A stretch of DNA of 64,000 nt from Caulobacterales bacterium (lineage in GTDB: Bacteria > Pseudomonadota > Alphaproteobacteria > Caulobacterales > Caulobacteraceae): assembly GCA_019510435.1 (NCBI GenBank), contig JAEKKJ010000008.1, forward strand, positions 248,001 through 312,000, in the 5' to 3' direction. The position numbers and the translations under genes are program-made. The notes under the pieces were generated by a model, which was not told where the DNA came from, searched no databases, and was given only the letters and a program-made list of their open reading frames with translations. Below, one piece after another: positions 20,909 through 29,469 of the stretch. How positions within the stretch are numbered: the stretch's first letter is position 1; every line of letters starts with the position of its first letter.

Positions 20909-21966
20909 AGACCCGACTGTTCGCCGCGACCGGCCTGACCCTCGGCCTGGCCCTCGCCCTGGCGCTGGCCGTCCCGGCCTCCGCCGCCGACAAGGACCAT
21001 GCCGGCCCCAAGCCGGAGGCCCGTCACGAGGACCGCGGCGAGGGCGGCCTGACCAGCTACATCAACCTCGACGCCGGCGACGCCGACACCAAGCTGGAGG
21101 TGATCGAGCAGGAGGTGTTCGCCGCCCAGCAGCAAAGCGTGCGGGTGGAGTTCCTGCTGGAGCAGGGCGATGCGGTGCATATGGACTATGTCCAGTACCC
21201 CTCCGGCGAGGAGCTGATCCCCGGCTACGTCTTCACGCCCAAGGGCATGCGCTCGGGCGAGCGCCATCCCGCCGTCGTGCTGGTGCACGGCGGCTTCCAC
21301 GAGCGGTTCAACGTCGAGTGGTTCCCGCTGATCCGCGGCCTGGTGGAGCGCGGCTATGTGGTGGTGTTCCCCGAATACCGGGGCAGCCGCGGCTACGGCG
21401 AGAACCTCTATCGCAACGACTACGGCGTCACCGACACGGCCGACGTCCTCGCCGCGGCCGACTATGCGGCCAAGAAGCCGTTCGTGGACCCCGCGCGCCT
21501 GGGCATCATCGGCGAGAGCCGCGGCGGCATGGTCACCCTGCTGGCCATCGAGAAGGAGCCGAAGAAGTTCAAGGCGGCGGTGGACGTGGTGGGCCTGACC
21601 GACTTCGTAGCCTACATGGCCTACAAGCCGGAGTACCGGCGGCGCGAGGTGGCCAAGGAGAGCGCCAGCTTCGGCGGCAAGCTGCCCAACGAGAACCTGG
21701 CCGCCTACATGGCCGTCTCACCGATCAACGGAGTCGAGAAGATCGAGACGCCCCTGCTGGTCATGGCCTCCACCGGCGACAAGATCGCGCCGCTGGCGCT
21801 CCACACCGGCCGGCTGCTGGACGTGCTGAAGGCGCGCGGCAAGCGCTTCGAGTCGCACATCTACGAGAACGCGCCCGGCGGGCACATCTTCATGCACGGC
21901 GACCAGCCGGAGCGGTGGGACGCCTATGAGCGGATCTACGCCTGGCTCGGCGCGAACCTGAAGTAG
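20905..21966 (+). CDS. Exported prolyl-oligopeptidase-like (S9) alpha/beta hydrolase
   Basis: 353 residues with a signal peptide (LALAVPASAAD). The alpha/beta-hydrolase core has the oxyanion segment VVLVHGGFHERF, nucleophile elbow GES(205)RGGM, and the probable acid D292 (STGDKIAP) and H327 (PGGHIF). There is no N-terminal beta-propeller; about 100 residues precede the core, so it is like short S9 acyl-peptide/dienelactone-type hydrolases rather than a full prolyl oligopeptidase. It is translationally coupled to the ABC ATPase gene, so a periplasmic hydrolase accompanies the importer. Its substrate (peptide, ester) is not determinable. Confidence 0.87.
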   Translation: MKTRLFAATGLTLGLALALALAVPASAADKDHAGPKPEARHEDRGEGGLTSYINLDAGDADTKLEVIEQEVFAAQQQSVRVEFLLEQGDAVHMDYVQYPSGEELIPGYVFTPKGMRSGERHPAVVLVHGGFHERFNVEWFPLIRGLVERGYVVVFPEYRGSRGYGENLYRNDYGVTDTADVLAAADYAAKKPFVDPARLGIIGESRGGMVTLLAIEKEPKKFKAAVDVVGLTDFVAYMAYKPEYRRREVAKESASFGGKLPNENLAAYMAVSPINGVEKIETPLLVMASTGDKIAPLALHTGRLLDVLKARGKRFESHIYENAPGGHIFMHGDQPERWDAYERIYAWLGANLK

Positions 21967-21971
21967 GGCCC

Positions 21972-22754
21972 ATGACGCCGTTCCGAACCCTTGTGGCGCT
22001 GGCCGCCCTCGTCCTTGGCCTGCTGGCGGGTCCTGCGGCCCAGGCGGCCGACTGGCGCGACCAGGGCGCACGTTCGCTGGTGATGACCTACCGCGTCGCG
22101 CCGGCGGACCGGCTGGGCTTCCGCGCCGCGGTGCGCACCGGGACCCTGCCGCGGCTGGCGAAGCTGAAGGCCGCCGGGGAGCTGGCCGGCTACCACGTGC
22201 TGGCCAACCGCTACGTCGACGCCGGCGGCTGGGACGTGATGATGATCCTCGACTTCGCGAGCCCCGCCGCCCTGGCCCACTGGCGCGCGGTGGAGGACGC
22301 TGCCCCGGCCGGCCTCACGCCCGCGGCCCTCAAGCTGGTCGGCAAGGTGGAGAGCGCGCCCAGCGACGAGATGTTCGAAAAGGCCGCCGCGGCCAAGGCC
22401 GGCGATCCGCGGCCGGTCTATCTGGTGGTGCCCTACGACTACCTGGTCGGGGTGGACGACTACCTGGCCTATGTGAAGGGCTACCTGGTCCCGCAGACCG
22501 ACGGCTGGATCGAGGCCGGCGCCCTGGCGTCGTACGGGGTCTACCTGCCGCGCTATCCGGCGGGGCGCGACTGGAGTGCGCTGCTGGTGCTGGCCTACCG
22601 CGGCGACGAGGGCCTGGCCCGGCGCGATGCGGTGACCAAGGCGGTGCGCGGCCGTCTGGCCGCCAGCTCGCCGGAGTGGAAGGCCTTCGCGGACAACAAG
22701 CAAACCATCCGCACCGAGAAGCAGCCCGTGCTCGCCGACGAGCTGCTGCCTTGA
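21972..22754 (+). CDS. Exported protein of unknown function, 260 aa, paralogue of 33947-34729
   Basis: 260 residues with a signal peptide (LGLLAGPAAQAAD). Not recognised as a characterised family. Two similar halves can be seen, each with a strand, a long helix, and a strand pair (SLVMTYRV..WDVMMILDFAS and PVYLVVPYDYL..WSALLVLAYRG). This suggests a tandem ferredoxin-like (ABM/NIPSNAP-type) fold, an inference only. The second half holds the motif YDYLVGVDDYLAYVKGYLVPQ, matching YSYTALDQYKAYVDAYVIPQ in the paralogue. It follows the S9 hydrolase by 5 bp in the importer operon and overlaps the next gene's TTG start. Confidence 0.8.
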   Translation: MTPFRTLVALAALVLGLLAGPAAQAADWRDQGARSLVMTYRVAPADRLGFRAAVRTGTLPRLAKLKAAGELAGYHVLANRYVDAGGWDVMMILDFASPAALAHWRAVEDAAPAGLTPAALKLVGKVESAPSDEMFEKAAAAKAGDPRPVYLVVPYDYLVGVDDYLAYVKGYLVPQTDGWIEAGALASYGVYLPRYPAGRDWSALLVLAYRGDEGLARRDAVTKAVRGRLAASSPEWKAFADNKQTIRTEKQPVLADELLP

Positions 22755-23002
22755 GCCTGCCGGCCTTCACCCTCGACCCGCTGACCCTGTTCGGCCTGGC
22801 CGCCGTGACTGCAGGGCTTGTCTGCTACGCCTTCGAGGCGCGCAGTTCCTGGTGGGTGCTGGGCTTCGCGGCGGCCAACCTCGCCGCCTCGGTCTACGGC
22901 TTCCTGCAGGGCGCGTGGCCCTTCGGCCTGGTGGAGCTGTTCTGGACCGCGGCTGGGCTACTGCGCTTCCGCAGCCGACGGGTCGCTGAGCGTCGCCACT
23001 GA
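22751..23002 (+). CDS. Small integral membrane protein, CBU_0592-like
   Basis: 83 residues starting at TTG, which overlaps the upstream stop (TTGA). Three hydrophobic segments are visible: LFGLAAVTAGLVCYAF, WWVLGFAAANLAASVYGF, and FGLVELFWTAAGLLRF. The VE-x-FW-x3-GL-x-RFR ending resembles the short CBU_0592-type membrane proteins, whose function is unknown. There is no other good start in this frame unless it begins inside the upstream gene. It closes the module A importer operon. Confidence 0.65.
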   Translation: MSLPAFTLDPLTLFGLAAVTAGLVCYAFEARSSWWVLGFAAANLAASVYGFLQGAWPFGLVELFWTAAGLLRFRSRRVAERRH

Positions 23003-23010
23003 CCCGTCCC

Positions 23011-23138
23011 TTCCCCCTCTGGGGGAAAGCGGCGCGATGCCCGCAGGGCAAGTCGCCGATGGGGGAAGTGTCCGGATACCTTCCCCATTGTCGCCCGCCT
23101 TCGGCATTGGCGACATTTCCCCCGCCAGCGGGGGAAAG
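23011..23138. repeat. Cluster of palindromic GGGGGAA-type intergenic repeats
   Basis: The gap between two convergent genes is filled with hairpins: TTCCCCC-TCT-GGGGGAA (23011-23027), GGGGAAG facing CTTCCCC, TGTCGCC facing GGCGACA, and TTTCCCCC facing GGGGGAAA (23116-23137). These look like dispersed alphaproteobacterial REP-like elements and may also end transcription from both sides. Confidence 0.75.
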
Positions 23139-23145
23139 CCTGGGC

Positions 23146-23598
23146 TTAGCCGCCCTCCACCACCGTGCGGATGGCGAACTGGGAGACCAGGCGCTGGACG
23201 CCGGGCAGGCGGGCCAGGGTGTCGCGGTGTACGCGCTCGAAGCTGTCGTCGGCGCGGACCGGCACCTTCAGGATGTAGTCGGACTCGCCGCTCATCAGGT
23301 GCGCCTCCTCGATGTCCGGGGAGCGGCGGATGGCGTCCTCGAAGCGCGCCAGGGTCTCCTGCGCCTGGTCCTTCAGGGTCACGGCCACGAAGACGATCGA
23401 GGGGTTGCCGCGGGCCTCGCGCGACAGCCGCGCCCGGTAGCCGGCGATATGGCCGCCGGACTCCAGCAGCTTCAGCCGCCGGTGCGCCGCCGAGGGCGAC
23501 AGGCCCACTCGCTCGCCCAGGCGCTGGGCAGTGAGGTCGCTATCGCGGGCCAGCAGGTCGAGGATCTTGCGGTCGAGCGCATCGAGCATGGAGGACAT
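23146..23598 (-). CDS. Lrp/AsnC-family transcriptional regulator
   Basis: 150 residues. N-terminal helix-turn-helix: LDALDRKILDLLARDSDLTAQRLGERVGLSPSAAHRRLKLLE. C-terminal RAM/AsnC ligand domain: SIVFVAVTLKDQ, IEEAHLMSGESDYILKVPV, and RLVSQFAIRTVVEG. It is divergent from alanine dehydrogenase, the common arrangement for an Lrp-type activator of alanine or amino-acid catabolism. An Lrp-like dyad lies between them at 23619-23633. MSSM (23598) and MLDAL (23589) are both possible starts. Confidence 0.93.
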   Translation of the reverse strand: MSSMLDALDRKILDLLARDSDLTAQRLGERVGLSPSAAHRRLKLLESGGHIAGYRARLSREARGNPSIVFVAVTLKDQAQETLARFEDAIRRSPDIEEAHLMSGESDYILKVPVRADDSFERVHRDTLARLPGVQRLVSQFAIRTVVEGG

Positions 23599-23618
23599 CC
23601 GAAAAGGTGGTCAGGATG

Positions 23619-23633
23619 TAGGATAATTTCCTA
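23619..23633. promoter_or_regulatory. Putative Lrp-type binding site
   Basis: A perfect dyad TAGGA-TAATT-TCCTA in the lrp/ald divergent gap. It agrees at about 12 of 15 positions with the E. coli Lrp consensus YAGHAWATTWTDCTR. Confidence 0.55.
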
Positions 23634-23722
23634 TTCTAAGCCTCTTGACGCTGAAATTCGAGAACTTTGATCGCCGCCGCGCGGGTAATCTCCCGGACAA
23701 CAGTTCAAACCCGGAGGAACTC

Positions 23723-24820
23723 ATGCGCATCGGTGTCCCCAAGGAGATCAAGGTCCATGAGTACCGGGTCGGGCTGACGCCGGAGGCGGTGGGCGAGCTG
23801 ACCGCGCGGGGCTTCCCGGTGATCGTGCAGTCGGGCGCCGGCGCCGGCATCGACTTCTCCGACGACGACTACCGCGCCGCGGGCGCCGAGATCGTCGCCG
23901 AGGCCCAGGCCGTGTTCGAAGCCGCCGACATGATCGTCAAGGTGAAGGAGCCGCAGCTGCACGAGTGCGCGTGGCTGAAGCCGCACCAGACGCTGTTCAC
24001 CTACCTGCACCTGGCCGCCGACAAGCCCCAGGCCGAGGCCCTGATCGCCTCCGGCGCCACCTGCATCGCCTATGAGACGGTGACCGACGAGAAGGGCGGC
24101 CTGCCGCTGCTGCGGCCGATGTCGGAGGTTGCCGGCCGGATGAGCGTCCAGGTGGGCGCGCACTACCTGGAGAAGGCCCAGGGCGGCCGCGGCGTGCTGC
24201 TGGGCGGCGTGCCGGGCGTGGAGCCGGGCAAGGTCGCGATCCTGGGCGGCGGCGTCGCCGGCGTCCACGCGGCCGAGATGGCGCTGGGCCTGCGCGCGGA
24301 CGTCACCATCTACGACATCTCCACGGCCCGCCTGGCCGAGCTGGACGGCCTGTTCGAGGGCCGGGTGAAGACCGCCTTCGCCTCCAAGGCCGCCGTGGCC
24401 GCCGCGATCCGCGAGGCCAGCCTGGTGATCGGCGCGGTGCTGATCCCCGGAGCTGCGGCCCCGAAGCTGATCACTCGCGACATGCTGAAGACCATGAAGC
24501 GCGGCTCGGTGCTGGTGGACATCGCCATCGACCAGGGCGGCTGCTTCGAGACCTCGCGGCCGACCACCCACGACAAGCCCGTGTTCGTGATCGACGACGT
24601 GATCCACTACTGCGTGGCCAATATGCCGGGCGCGGTGGCGCGCACCAGCACCCAGGCGCTGAACAACGCGACCCTGCCGTTCGTCCTGAAGCTGGCCGAA
24701 CAGGGCGTGGCGCGGGCGCTGGAGACCTCTCCGCACCTGCAGCACGGGCTCAACGTCGCCGGCGGCGCCATCCGCCACGCGGCGGTGGCCGAGGCGCTGG
24801 GCCTTCCTTTCGCGGCCTGA
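23723..24820 (+). CDS. ald: Alanine dehydrogenase
   Basis: 365 residues, close to the family's roughly 370. [20 protein letters not shown] is the diagnostic N-terminus; YLHLAADK, the pyruvate/NAD segment [13 protein letters not shown], the Rossmann motif [19 protein letters not shown], and [15 protein letters not shown] follow. It catalyses reversible L-alanine + NAD+ to pyruvate + ammonia. This could recycle the alanine formed by pyruvate-dependent transaminases such as the one at 13383-14705. The ATG has a textbook GGAGGAAC site, so longer in-frame starts are rejected. A strong terminator follows the gene. Confidence 0.96.
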   Translation: MRIGVPKEIKVHEYRVGLTPEAVGELTARGFPVIVQSGAGAGIDFSDDDYRAAGAEIVAEAQAVFEAADMIVKVKEPQLHECAWLKPHQTLFTYLHLAADKPQAEALIASGATCIAYETVTDEKGGLPLLRPMSEVAGRMSVQVGAHYLEKAQGGRGVLLGGVPGVEPGKVAILGGGVAGVHAAEMALGLRADVTIYDISTARLAELDGLFEGRVKTAFASKAAVAAAIREASLVIGAVLIPGAAAPKLITRDMLKTMKRGSVLVDIAIDQGGCFETSRPTTHDKPVFVIDDVIHYCVANMPGAVARTSTQALNNATLPFVLKLAEQGVARALETSPHLQHGLNVAGGAIRHAAVAEALGLPFAA

Positions 24821-24846
24821 TCTCCTCCCCAAGGCCGCGATCCTTA

Positions 24847-24882
24847 AGAGCCCCCGTCCGCGCGGGGGCTCTTTTTCTTTTT
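24847..24882 (+). terminator. Rho-independent terminator of ald
   Basis: A 10-bp stem (AGAGCCCCCG / CGGGGGCTCT, 24847-24856 and 24863-24872) with a short loop, followed by a T-rich run broken by a single C. Confidence 0.95.
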
Positions 24883-24883
24883 T

Positions 24884-24957
24884 GAACCACGGACCATCAC
24901 AGACCATCACGAACGGCGCCGGCGTCTTCCGTGATGGTCTGTGATGGTTCCGTGGTC
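24884..24957. repeat. Large imperfect inverted repeat
   Basis: Left arm 24884-24911 and right arm 24930-24957 are complementary over about 28 bp with one gap (core CCATCACAGACCATCACG), around an 18-base loop. It sits just after the ald terminator. Each arm also contains an internal direct repeat of CCATCAC. Probably a dispersed intergenic element. Confidence 0.85.
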
Positions 24958-24989
24958 GAAGAAGGACTGCGCTTCGCGCGACCCCCAAC

Positions 24990-25015
24990 ATTGGGAATCG
25001 GCAACCCGGCGGCCA
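24990..25015 (+). promoter_or_regulatory. Putative response-regulator box 1 (upstream of response regulator)
   Basis: A 26-bp sequence beginning ATTGGGAATC and ending GGCGGCCA matches the consensus ATTGGGRATCNNCAAYCY..CGGYCA. The same box occurs at 27116-27141 and 34735-34760. Here it lies 77 bp before the response regulator start. Confidence 0.5.
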
Positions 25016-25092
25016 TGCGGGCTTGAACCGCCGACAGCCATGCTGACCTGGCGGGGCTTTCCTGCGGGATCGGATGGCGGCAGGGTCCGGCC

Positions 25093-25770
25093 ATGAAGCT
25101 GCTCGTGGTCGAGGACGACAAGGAGGCTGCCGCCTACCTGCGGAAGGCGCTGTCCGAGGCTGGCCACGTGGTGGACGTCGCCGGCTCCGGCCGCCAGGGC
25201 CTGCTGCTGGCCGCCGGCGAGCCCTATGACGTCATGGTGCTGGACCGAATGCTGCCGGAGCTGGATGGCCTGGCGATCCTGCGCACCATCCGCGCGGCCG
25301 GGGTGAAGACGCCGGTGCTGCTGCTGACGGCCCTGGGCGGCATCGACGACCGGGTGGAGGGCCTGAACGCCGGCGGCGACGACTATCTGGTCAAGCCCTT
25401 CGCTTTCGCCGAGCTGCTGGCCCGGGTGAACGCCCTGGCCCGCCGCCCGCCGCCGCAGGAGGTCCAGACCGAGCTGGCGGTCGCGGACCTGAAGGTCGAC
25501 CTGCTGAAGCGCACCGTCACCCGCGGCGGCCAGCGCATCGAGCTGCAGGCGCGGGAGTTCCAGCTGCTGGAATACCTGATGCGCCACGCCGGGCGGGTGG
25601 TGACGCGCACCATGCTGCTGGAGGGGGTCTGGGACTTCCACTTCGACCCCAAGACCAACATCGTCGAGACCCACATGAGCCGGCTGCGCGGCAAGGTCGA
25701 CCGCGGCCATGGCGTGGAGCTGATCCATACCGTGCGCGGGGCCGGCTACATCCTCAGTGCGCCGGACTAG
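25093..25770 (+). CDS. OmpR/PhoB-family response regulator
   Basis: 225 residues. Receiver domain: acidic pair VVEDDKEAA, phospho-acceptor aspartate in VMVLDRMLPELDG, threonine in LLLTALGG, lysine in LVKPFAFAELLARV. The C-terminal winged helix carries EFQLLEYLMRHAGRVVTRTMLLEGVW and RLRGKVDRGHGVELIHTVRGAGYIL, as in CzcR/CusR/TctD-like regulators. It should control the RND efflux operon immediately downstream together with its own gene. It is followed 6 bp later by the histidine kinase. Confidence 0.96.
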   Translation: MKLLVVEDDKEAAAYLRKALSEAGHVVDVAGSGRQGLLLAAGEPYDVMVLDRMLPELDGLAILRTIRAAGVKTPVLLLTALGGIDDRVEGLNAGGDDYLVKPFAFAELLARVNALARRPPPQEVQTELAVADLKVDLLKRTVTRGGQRIELQAREFQLLEYLMRHAGRVVTRTMLLEGVWDFHFDPKTNIVETHMSRLRGKVDRGHGVELIHTVRGAGYILSAPD

Positions 25771-25776
25771 GCGGGC

Positions 25777-27099
25777 ATGTTCCGCTCCACCAGCCTGCGC
25801 CTCGCGGCGCTCTACACCACCGCCTTCGCCCTGGCGGTGGTCGTGCTGGGCGTGATCACATTCCTCTCCACCCGCCAGGCGCTGCAGGCCCAGTTCGACA
25901 GCCGGGTGCGGGCGGAGTCGGCGGCCCTGGCCCAGGAGTACCGCATGGAGGGTCTGACCGGGGTGGTGGAGGCCGTGCGCGAGCGCGACCGCACCCCGGG
26001 CGCCCTGCGCTATGGCCTGCGCCGGCAGGATGGGGCGGCGCTAGCAGGGCGCCTTGGCGCGACGGGCGCGCCGCTGGGCTGGTCGATCGTGCAGCCGCCG
26101 GGCAAGCCGCGCAACGAGGCCATGCGGGTGCTCGCGGTCAACCTGCCCGACGGCTACGTCCTGCTGGTCGGCGACGAGGCGGACCGCATCGAGCTCCTGG
26201 ACGGCGCCCTGCTGCGCGGCTTCGGCTGGGCGTTCGCCGGCATCGTGGTGCTGGGGGTGACCGGCGGTTTCGCCCTGAGCCGCGACGTGGGCCGCCGGCT
26301 GGCCGCGATCTCCGGCACGGCCGAGGCGATCATCGACGGCGACCTGGCCCGGCGCGTGCCGGTCCGCGGGTCCGACGACGACCTCGACCGCCTGGCCCAG
26401 ACCATCAACCGCATGCTCGACCGCATCGCCGCCCTGATGGAGAGCCTGAAGCAGGTCTCCAGCGACGTGGCCCACGACCTGCGTACGCCGCTGACAAGGC
26501 TGCGAAACCGTCTGGAGGCGGGGCTGGCCGATCCGTCGGGGCGGGACGAGGCGCTGGAGGGCGCGCTCGCTGACCTGGACGCCATCCTCGACACCTTCGC
26601 GGCCCTTCTGCGCATCGCCCAGATCGAGGGCGGCGCCCGGCGCGCCGGCTTCCGACCGTGCGACCTCACCGAGATCGCCCGGACGGTGGTGGAGGCCTTC
26701 GCCCCCTCCGCCGAGGAGATGGGCCAGAGCCTGGTCCTGGTGGCCGGCGGTCCGGCGCCGGTGGAAGGCGACCGCGAGCTCCTGACCCAGATGCTGGCGA
26801 ACCTGGTGGAGAACGCCCTGCGCCACGCCGGCGCCGGCGCCCGGATCGAGGTGCGGGCCCAGGCGCTGGAGGCGGGCGCCGTCCTGGCGGTGCGCGACGA
26901 CGGCCCAGGCGCGCCGGCCGCCGACCGTCCGCGCCTGTTCGACCGCTTCTACCGCCTGGAGCGCAGCCGCTCGACGCCGGGCAGCGGCCTCGGCCTGGCG
27001 TTGGTGGCCGCGGTGGCCAAGCTGCACGGGGCCGAGGTGGAGCTGCTGGACGCGGCTCCCGGGCTGGAAGCGCGCGCCCAATTCCCGGCCGCCGGCTGA
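25777..27099 (+). CDS. Sensor histidine kinase
   Basis: 440 residues. Two membrane helices (about 7-29 and 147-170) flank a periplasmic sensor domain of roughly 115 residues. A HAMP domain follows (SRDVGRRLAAISGTAEAIIDGD). The HisKA phosphorylation site is SSDVAHDLRTPLTRLR. The ATPase has the N-box NLVENALRHAG, G1 DDGPGAP, F-box LFDRFYRLERSR and G2 GSGLGLALV. It is the cognate partner of the preceding regulator. The sensed signal is presumably a metal ion or other substrate of the adjacent efflux pump, but no obvious metal-ligand cluster is visible in the sensor. Confidence 0.95.
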   Translation: MFRSTSLRLAALYTTAFALAVVVLGVITFLSTRQALQAQFDSRVRAESAALAQEYRMEGLTGVVEAVRERDRTPGALRYGLRRQDGAALAGRLGATGAPLGWSIVQPPGKPRNEAMRVLAVNLPDGYVLLVGDEADRIELLDGALLRGFGWAFAGIVVLGVTGGFALSRDVGRRLAAISGTAEAIIDGDLARRVPVRGSDDDLDRLAQTINRMLDRIAALMESLKQVSSDVAHDLRTPLTRLRNRLEAGLADPSGRDEALEGALADLDAILDTFAALLRIAQIEGGARRAGFRPCDLTEIARTVVEAFAPSAEEMGQSLVLVAGGPAPVEGDRELLTQMLANLVENALRHAGAGARIEVRAQALEAGAVLAVRDDGPGAPAADRPRLFDRFYRLERSRSTPGSGLGLALVAAVAKLHGAEVELLDAAPGLEARAQFPAAG

Positions 27100-27115
27100 T
27101 GGTGGAGGCGCGAAC

Positions 27116-27141
27116 ATTGGGGATCGACAATCTGACGGTCA
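27116..27141 (+). promoter_or_regulatory. Putative response-regulator box 2 (upstream of RND efflux operon)
   Basis: A 26-bp box (ATTGGGGATC ... GACGGTCA), second copy of the motif at 24990-25015. It lies 37 bp before the outer-membrane efflux gene. A CTAG-centred element follows 46 bp from the box start, as in box 3, and could be part of a promoter -10. Confidence 0.5.
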
Positions 27142-27178
27142 CCGGCCCGTGACCCCCAAGCCCCTAGCGTCACCGTCG

Positions 27179-28555
27179 ATGATCCGACCCACGACCGCAC
27201 GCTGCGCCCTGGCGCTGACGGCCGCCCTGGGCCTCGCGGGCTGCGTGGCCTATGCGCCCGCGCCGCCGCAGGTGGCGGCGTTCCCGCAGGCGTTCGATGC
27301 GCGCCGCCTGGACGAAGCGCCCGCCGGGACCGCCTGGACCGGCGCCGAGCTGCTGAAGGCCGCCCTGGCGCGCAATCCCCGCATCGCCGAGGCCCGGGCG
27401 AAATACGCCGTGGCGCTGGCCGCCGCGCGCACCGCCAAGCTGATCCCGGGGCCGACCTTCACCCTGACGGCGGAGTACGCCAGCGAGCATCCGCACTGGG
27501 GCTATGGCGCGGGCGCGGACCTGCCGCTGGACTATGGCGCGCGGCGCTCCACGCGGCTGGGGACGGCCGACCTGCAGGCGCTGCAGGCCTGGTACGACTA
27601 TGGCGAGGCGGCCTGGACGGTTCGCACCGCCCTGGCCAAGGCGGGGGTGGAGCTGGACAGCGCGGCCCACGAGATCCCGCTGGCCGAGCGGCTGGTCGCC
27701 CTGCGCCGCGAGCGGCTGGCGCGGCTGGAGGCCCGGGTCCGCGCCGGCGAGGACGCCCGCACGGTCGCGCTCACCGCCCAGACGGAACTCTCCGCCGCCG
27801 AGCAGCGCCTGGCGGCCGCCCGCGGCCGGCGCGCCGCCGCCCTGGCCAGCCTGGCCCAGGCCCTGGGCGTGTCCCCGGCCGCGGTGGCGGAGGTCCGGGT
27901 CGAGGCGCCTGCCGGGCCAGCCGCGCTGAGCGAGCTTCCCACCTGGCGCCGCGATGCCGCGCTCTCCCGCCGCGACGTCCTGCGCGCCGTCGCCGACTAC
28001 GACCTCGCCGAAAACGCCCTGCGGCTCGAGGTGGCCAAGCAGTATCCGGAGGTGCGGATCGGGCCCGGCTACCAGTACGACCACGGGGTCGACAAGCTGC
28101 CGTTCAACCTGTCCCTGGTCCTGCCCTCCTACGACCTCAACCGCCGCGCCATCGATCAGGCGGAGACCGCCCGCGCCGCGGCGGGCCGGACGCTGGAGGC
28201 GGTGCAGGCCGACGCCCTGGCCGCCGTCGACACCGCCGCCGCGGCCCTCGCTGCGGCCCAGGCCGACCGCAGCCGCATCGCGGACCGCGCCGTCCCTGCC
28301 GCGCATGAGGCCGCCGCCGCCGCGGCGCGCGCCCTCCGCGCCGGCGAAGGCGACCGCACGGACGACCTGGCGGCCCGCGCCGCCGAGCTGGACGCCGAGC
28401 TGACGCTGCTGGACGCTCGCCGCACCCAGGCCCTGGCCGCCGCCGACCTGGAGGACGCCCTGCGGCGCGCCTTCGATCCGGCCGAGACCGCGACCCTGCA
28501 GGCGGCGCTGACCCCGCCGTCCGCCGCCACGATCGCTTCCGGAGGACCCCGATGA
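27179..28555 (+). CDS. RND efflux outer-membrane factor (TolC/CzcC-like lipoprotein)
   Basis: 458 residues from ATG 27179. The signal peptide ends in LGLAGC, a lipobox, as in many CzcC/OprM-type factors. The body is helical and alanine-rich with the two outer-membrane-efflux repeats, e.g. NPRIAEARAKYAVALAAARTAKLIPGPTF and YPEVRIGPGYQYDHGVDKLPFNLSLVLPSYDLNRRAIDQAE, the latter typical of heavy-metal efflux members. It forms the outer-membrane channel of the tripartite pump. A GTG at 27149 in frame would place non-hydrophobic residues ahead of the signal peptide and is less likely. The stop overlaps the next start (ATGA). Confidence 0.9.
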   Translation: MIRPTTARCALALTAALGLAGCVAYAPAPPQVAAFPQAFDARRLDEAPAGTAWTGAELLKAALARNPRIAEARAKYAVALAAARTAKLIPGPTFTLTAEYASEHPHWGYGAGADLPLDYGARRSTRLGTADLQALQAWYDYGEAAWTVRTALAKAGVELDSAAHEIPLAERLVALRRERLARLEARVRAGEDARTVALTAQTELSAAEQRLAAARGRRAAALASLAQALGVSPAAVAEVRVEAPAGPAALSELPTWRRDAALSRRDVLRAVADYDLAENALRLEVAKQYPEVRIGPGYQYDHGVDKLPFNLSLVLPSYDLNRRAIDQAETARAAAGRTLEAVQADALAAVDTAAAALAAAQADRSRIADRAVPAAHEAAAAAARALRAGEGDRTDDLAARAAELDAELTLLDARRTQALAAADLEDALRRAFDPAETATLQAALTPPSAATIASGGPR

Positions 28556-29469
28556 CCTCTTCGCTGCGGGGCCTGGCCCTCGCGCTCGGCCTGGCGCTCG
28601 GCGGACCCGCCCTGGCCCAGCCGCCCAAGGTCCTGAAGCTGGACGCGGCGACCCAGCAGCGCCTGGGCGTTCAGACCGCGCCGCTCGCGGCCGCCCGGCG
28701 GGGCGCGACGCTGAGCGGCTTCGCCCGCACTCTGGACCCGTCGCCGCTGGCGGTGCTGGACGCCGACATCGCCACCGCCGCCGCGGCGCTGGCCGCCTCC
28801 CAGGCCGAGGCCCAGCGCACCCGCAGCCTCAACGCCGCCGACCAGTCGGTCTCCAAGCACGTGGCCGAGACCGCCGCGGCCCAGGCGCGCGGGGACGCCA
28901 TCAAGCTCGGCCTGCTGCGCCGCCGCCTCGGCCTGGAGTGGGGGCCGTCGATCCAGGCGCTGTCGGACGCGCGCCGAGGGCGACTGGTGGCCGACCTTGC
29001 CGCCGGCCGCGCGGCCCTGGTGCGCATCGACGCCGCCGGCGCGCTCGCCACCGCGCCGCGTGGCGTGGCCGATATCGACCTCGGCCCGGCCGGCGTGGCC
29101 CGCGCCACCGTCCTCGGCCCCGCGCGCCAGAGCGATCCGCGGCTGCAGTCCGCCGGCCTCCTCGCGCTCGTCACCGGCCCTCAGGCCCTGCGGCTCGGGA
29201 TCGGCGCGACGGCCCCGGCGAGCCTCGGCGCCGGCGCGGCGGCGAACGGCGTGGTGGTCCCGCGCGAGGCCCTGCTGCGCACGGGCGGCCAGACCTTCGC
29301 CTATGTCCGGCGCGACGCCGCCAGCTTCGACCGCCGGCCCATCGTGGGCGGCCTGCCCGATCCGGCGGGCCTGTTCGTCGCCCAGGGCTTCCGGCCCGGC
29401 GAGGCGGTGGTGACCAAGGGCGCGGCCCAGCTGTTCGCCGCCGAAACCCCGGCCAAGGCGGAGGACTGA
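28552..29469 (+). CDS. RND efflux periplasmic adaptor (CzcB/HlyD-like), short
   Basis: 305 residues, shorter than typical CzcB (about 380-520). It has a signal peptide (LALGLALGGPALAQ), then KVLKLDAATQQRLGVQTAPL, the usual opening of HlyD_D4/CzcB-type adaptors. A compact helical hairpin covers about 70-145. The beta-barrel and membrane-proximal part follows: GVVVPREALLRTGGQTFAYV and FRPGEAVVTKGAAQLFAAE. There is no N-terminal metal-binding histidine-rich segment. It links the inner-membrane pump and the outer-membrane channel. SD GGAGGACC precedes the ATG, which overlaps the upstream stop. Confidence 0.88.
   Translation: MTSSLRGLALALGLALGGPALAQPPKVLKLDAATQQRLGVQTAPLAAARRGATLSGFARTLDPSPLAVLDADIATAAAALAASQAEAQRTRSLNAADQSVSKHVAETAAAQARGDAIKLGLLRRRLGLEWGPSIQALSDARRGRLVADLAAGRAALVRIDAAGALATAPRGVADIDLGPAGVARATVLGPARQSDPRLQSAGLLALVTGPQALRLGIGATAPASLGAGAAANGVVVPREALLRTGGQTFAYVRRDAASFDRRPIVGGLPDPAGLFVAQGFRPGEAVVTKGAAQLFAAETPAKAED

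Noticed and set aside
23011..23138. CRISPR-like repeats
   Set aside because: The hairpins are of unequal length and not regularly spaced, and there is no unique spacer pattern or cas gene.
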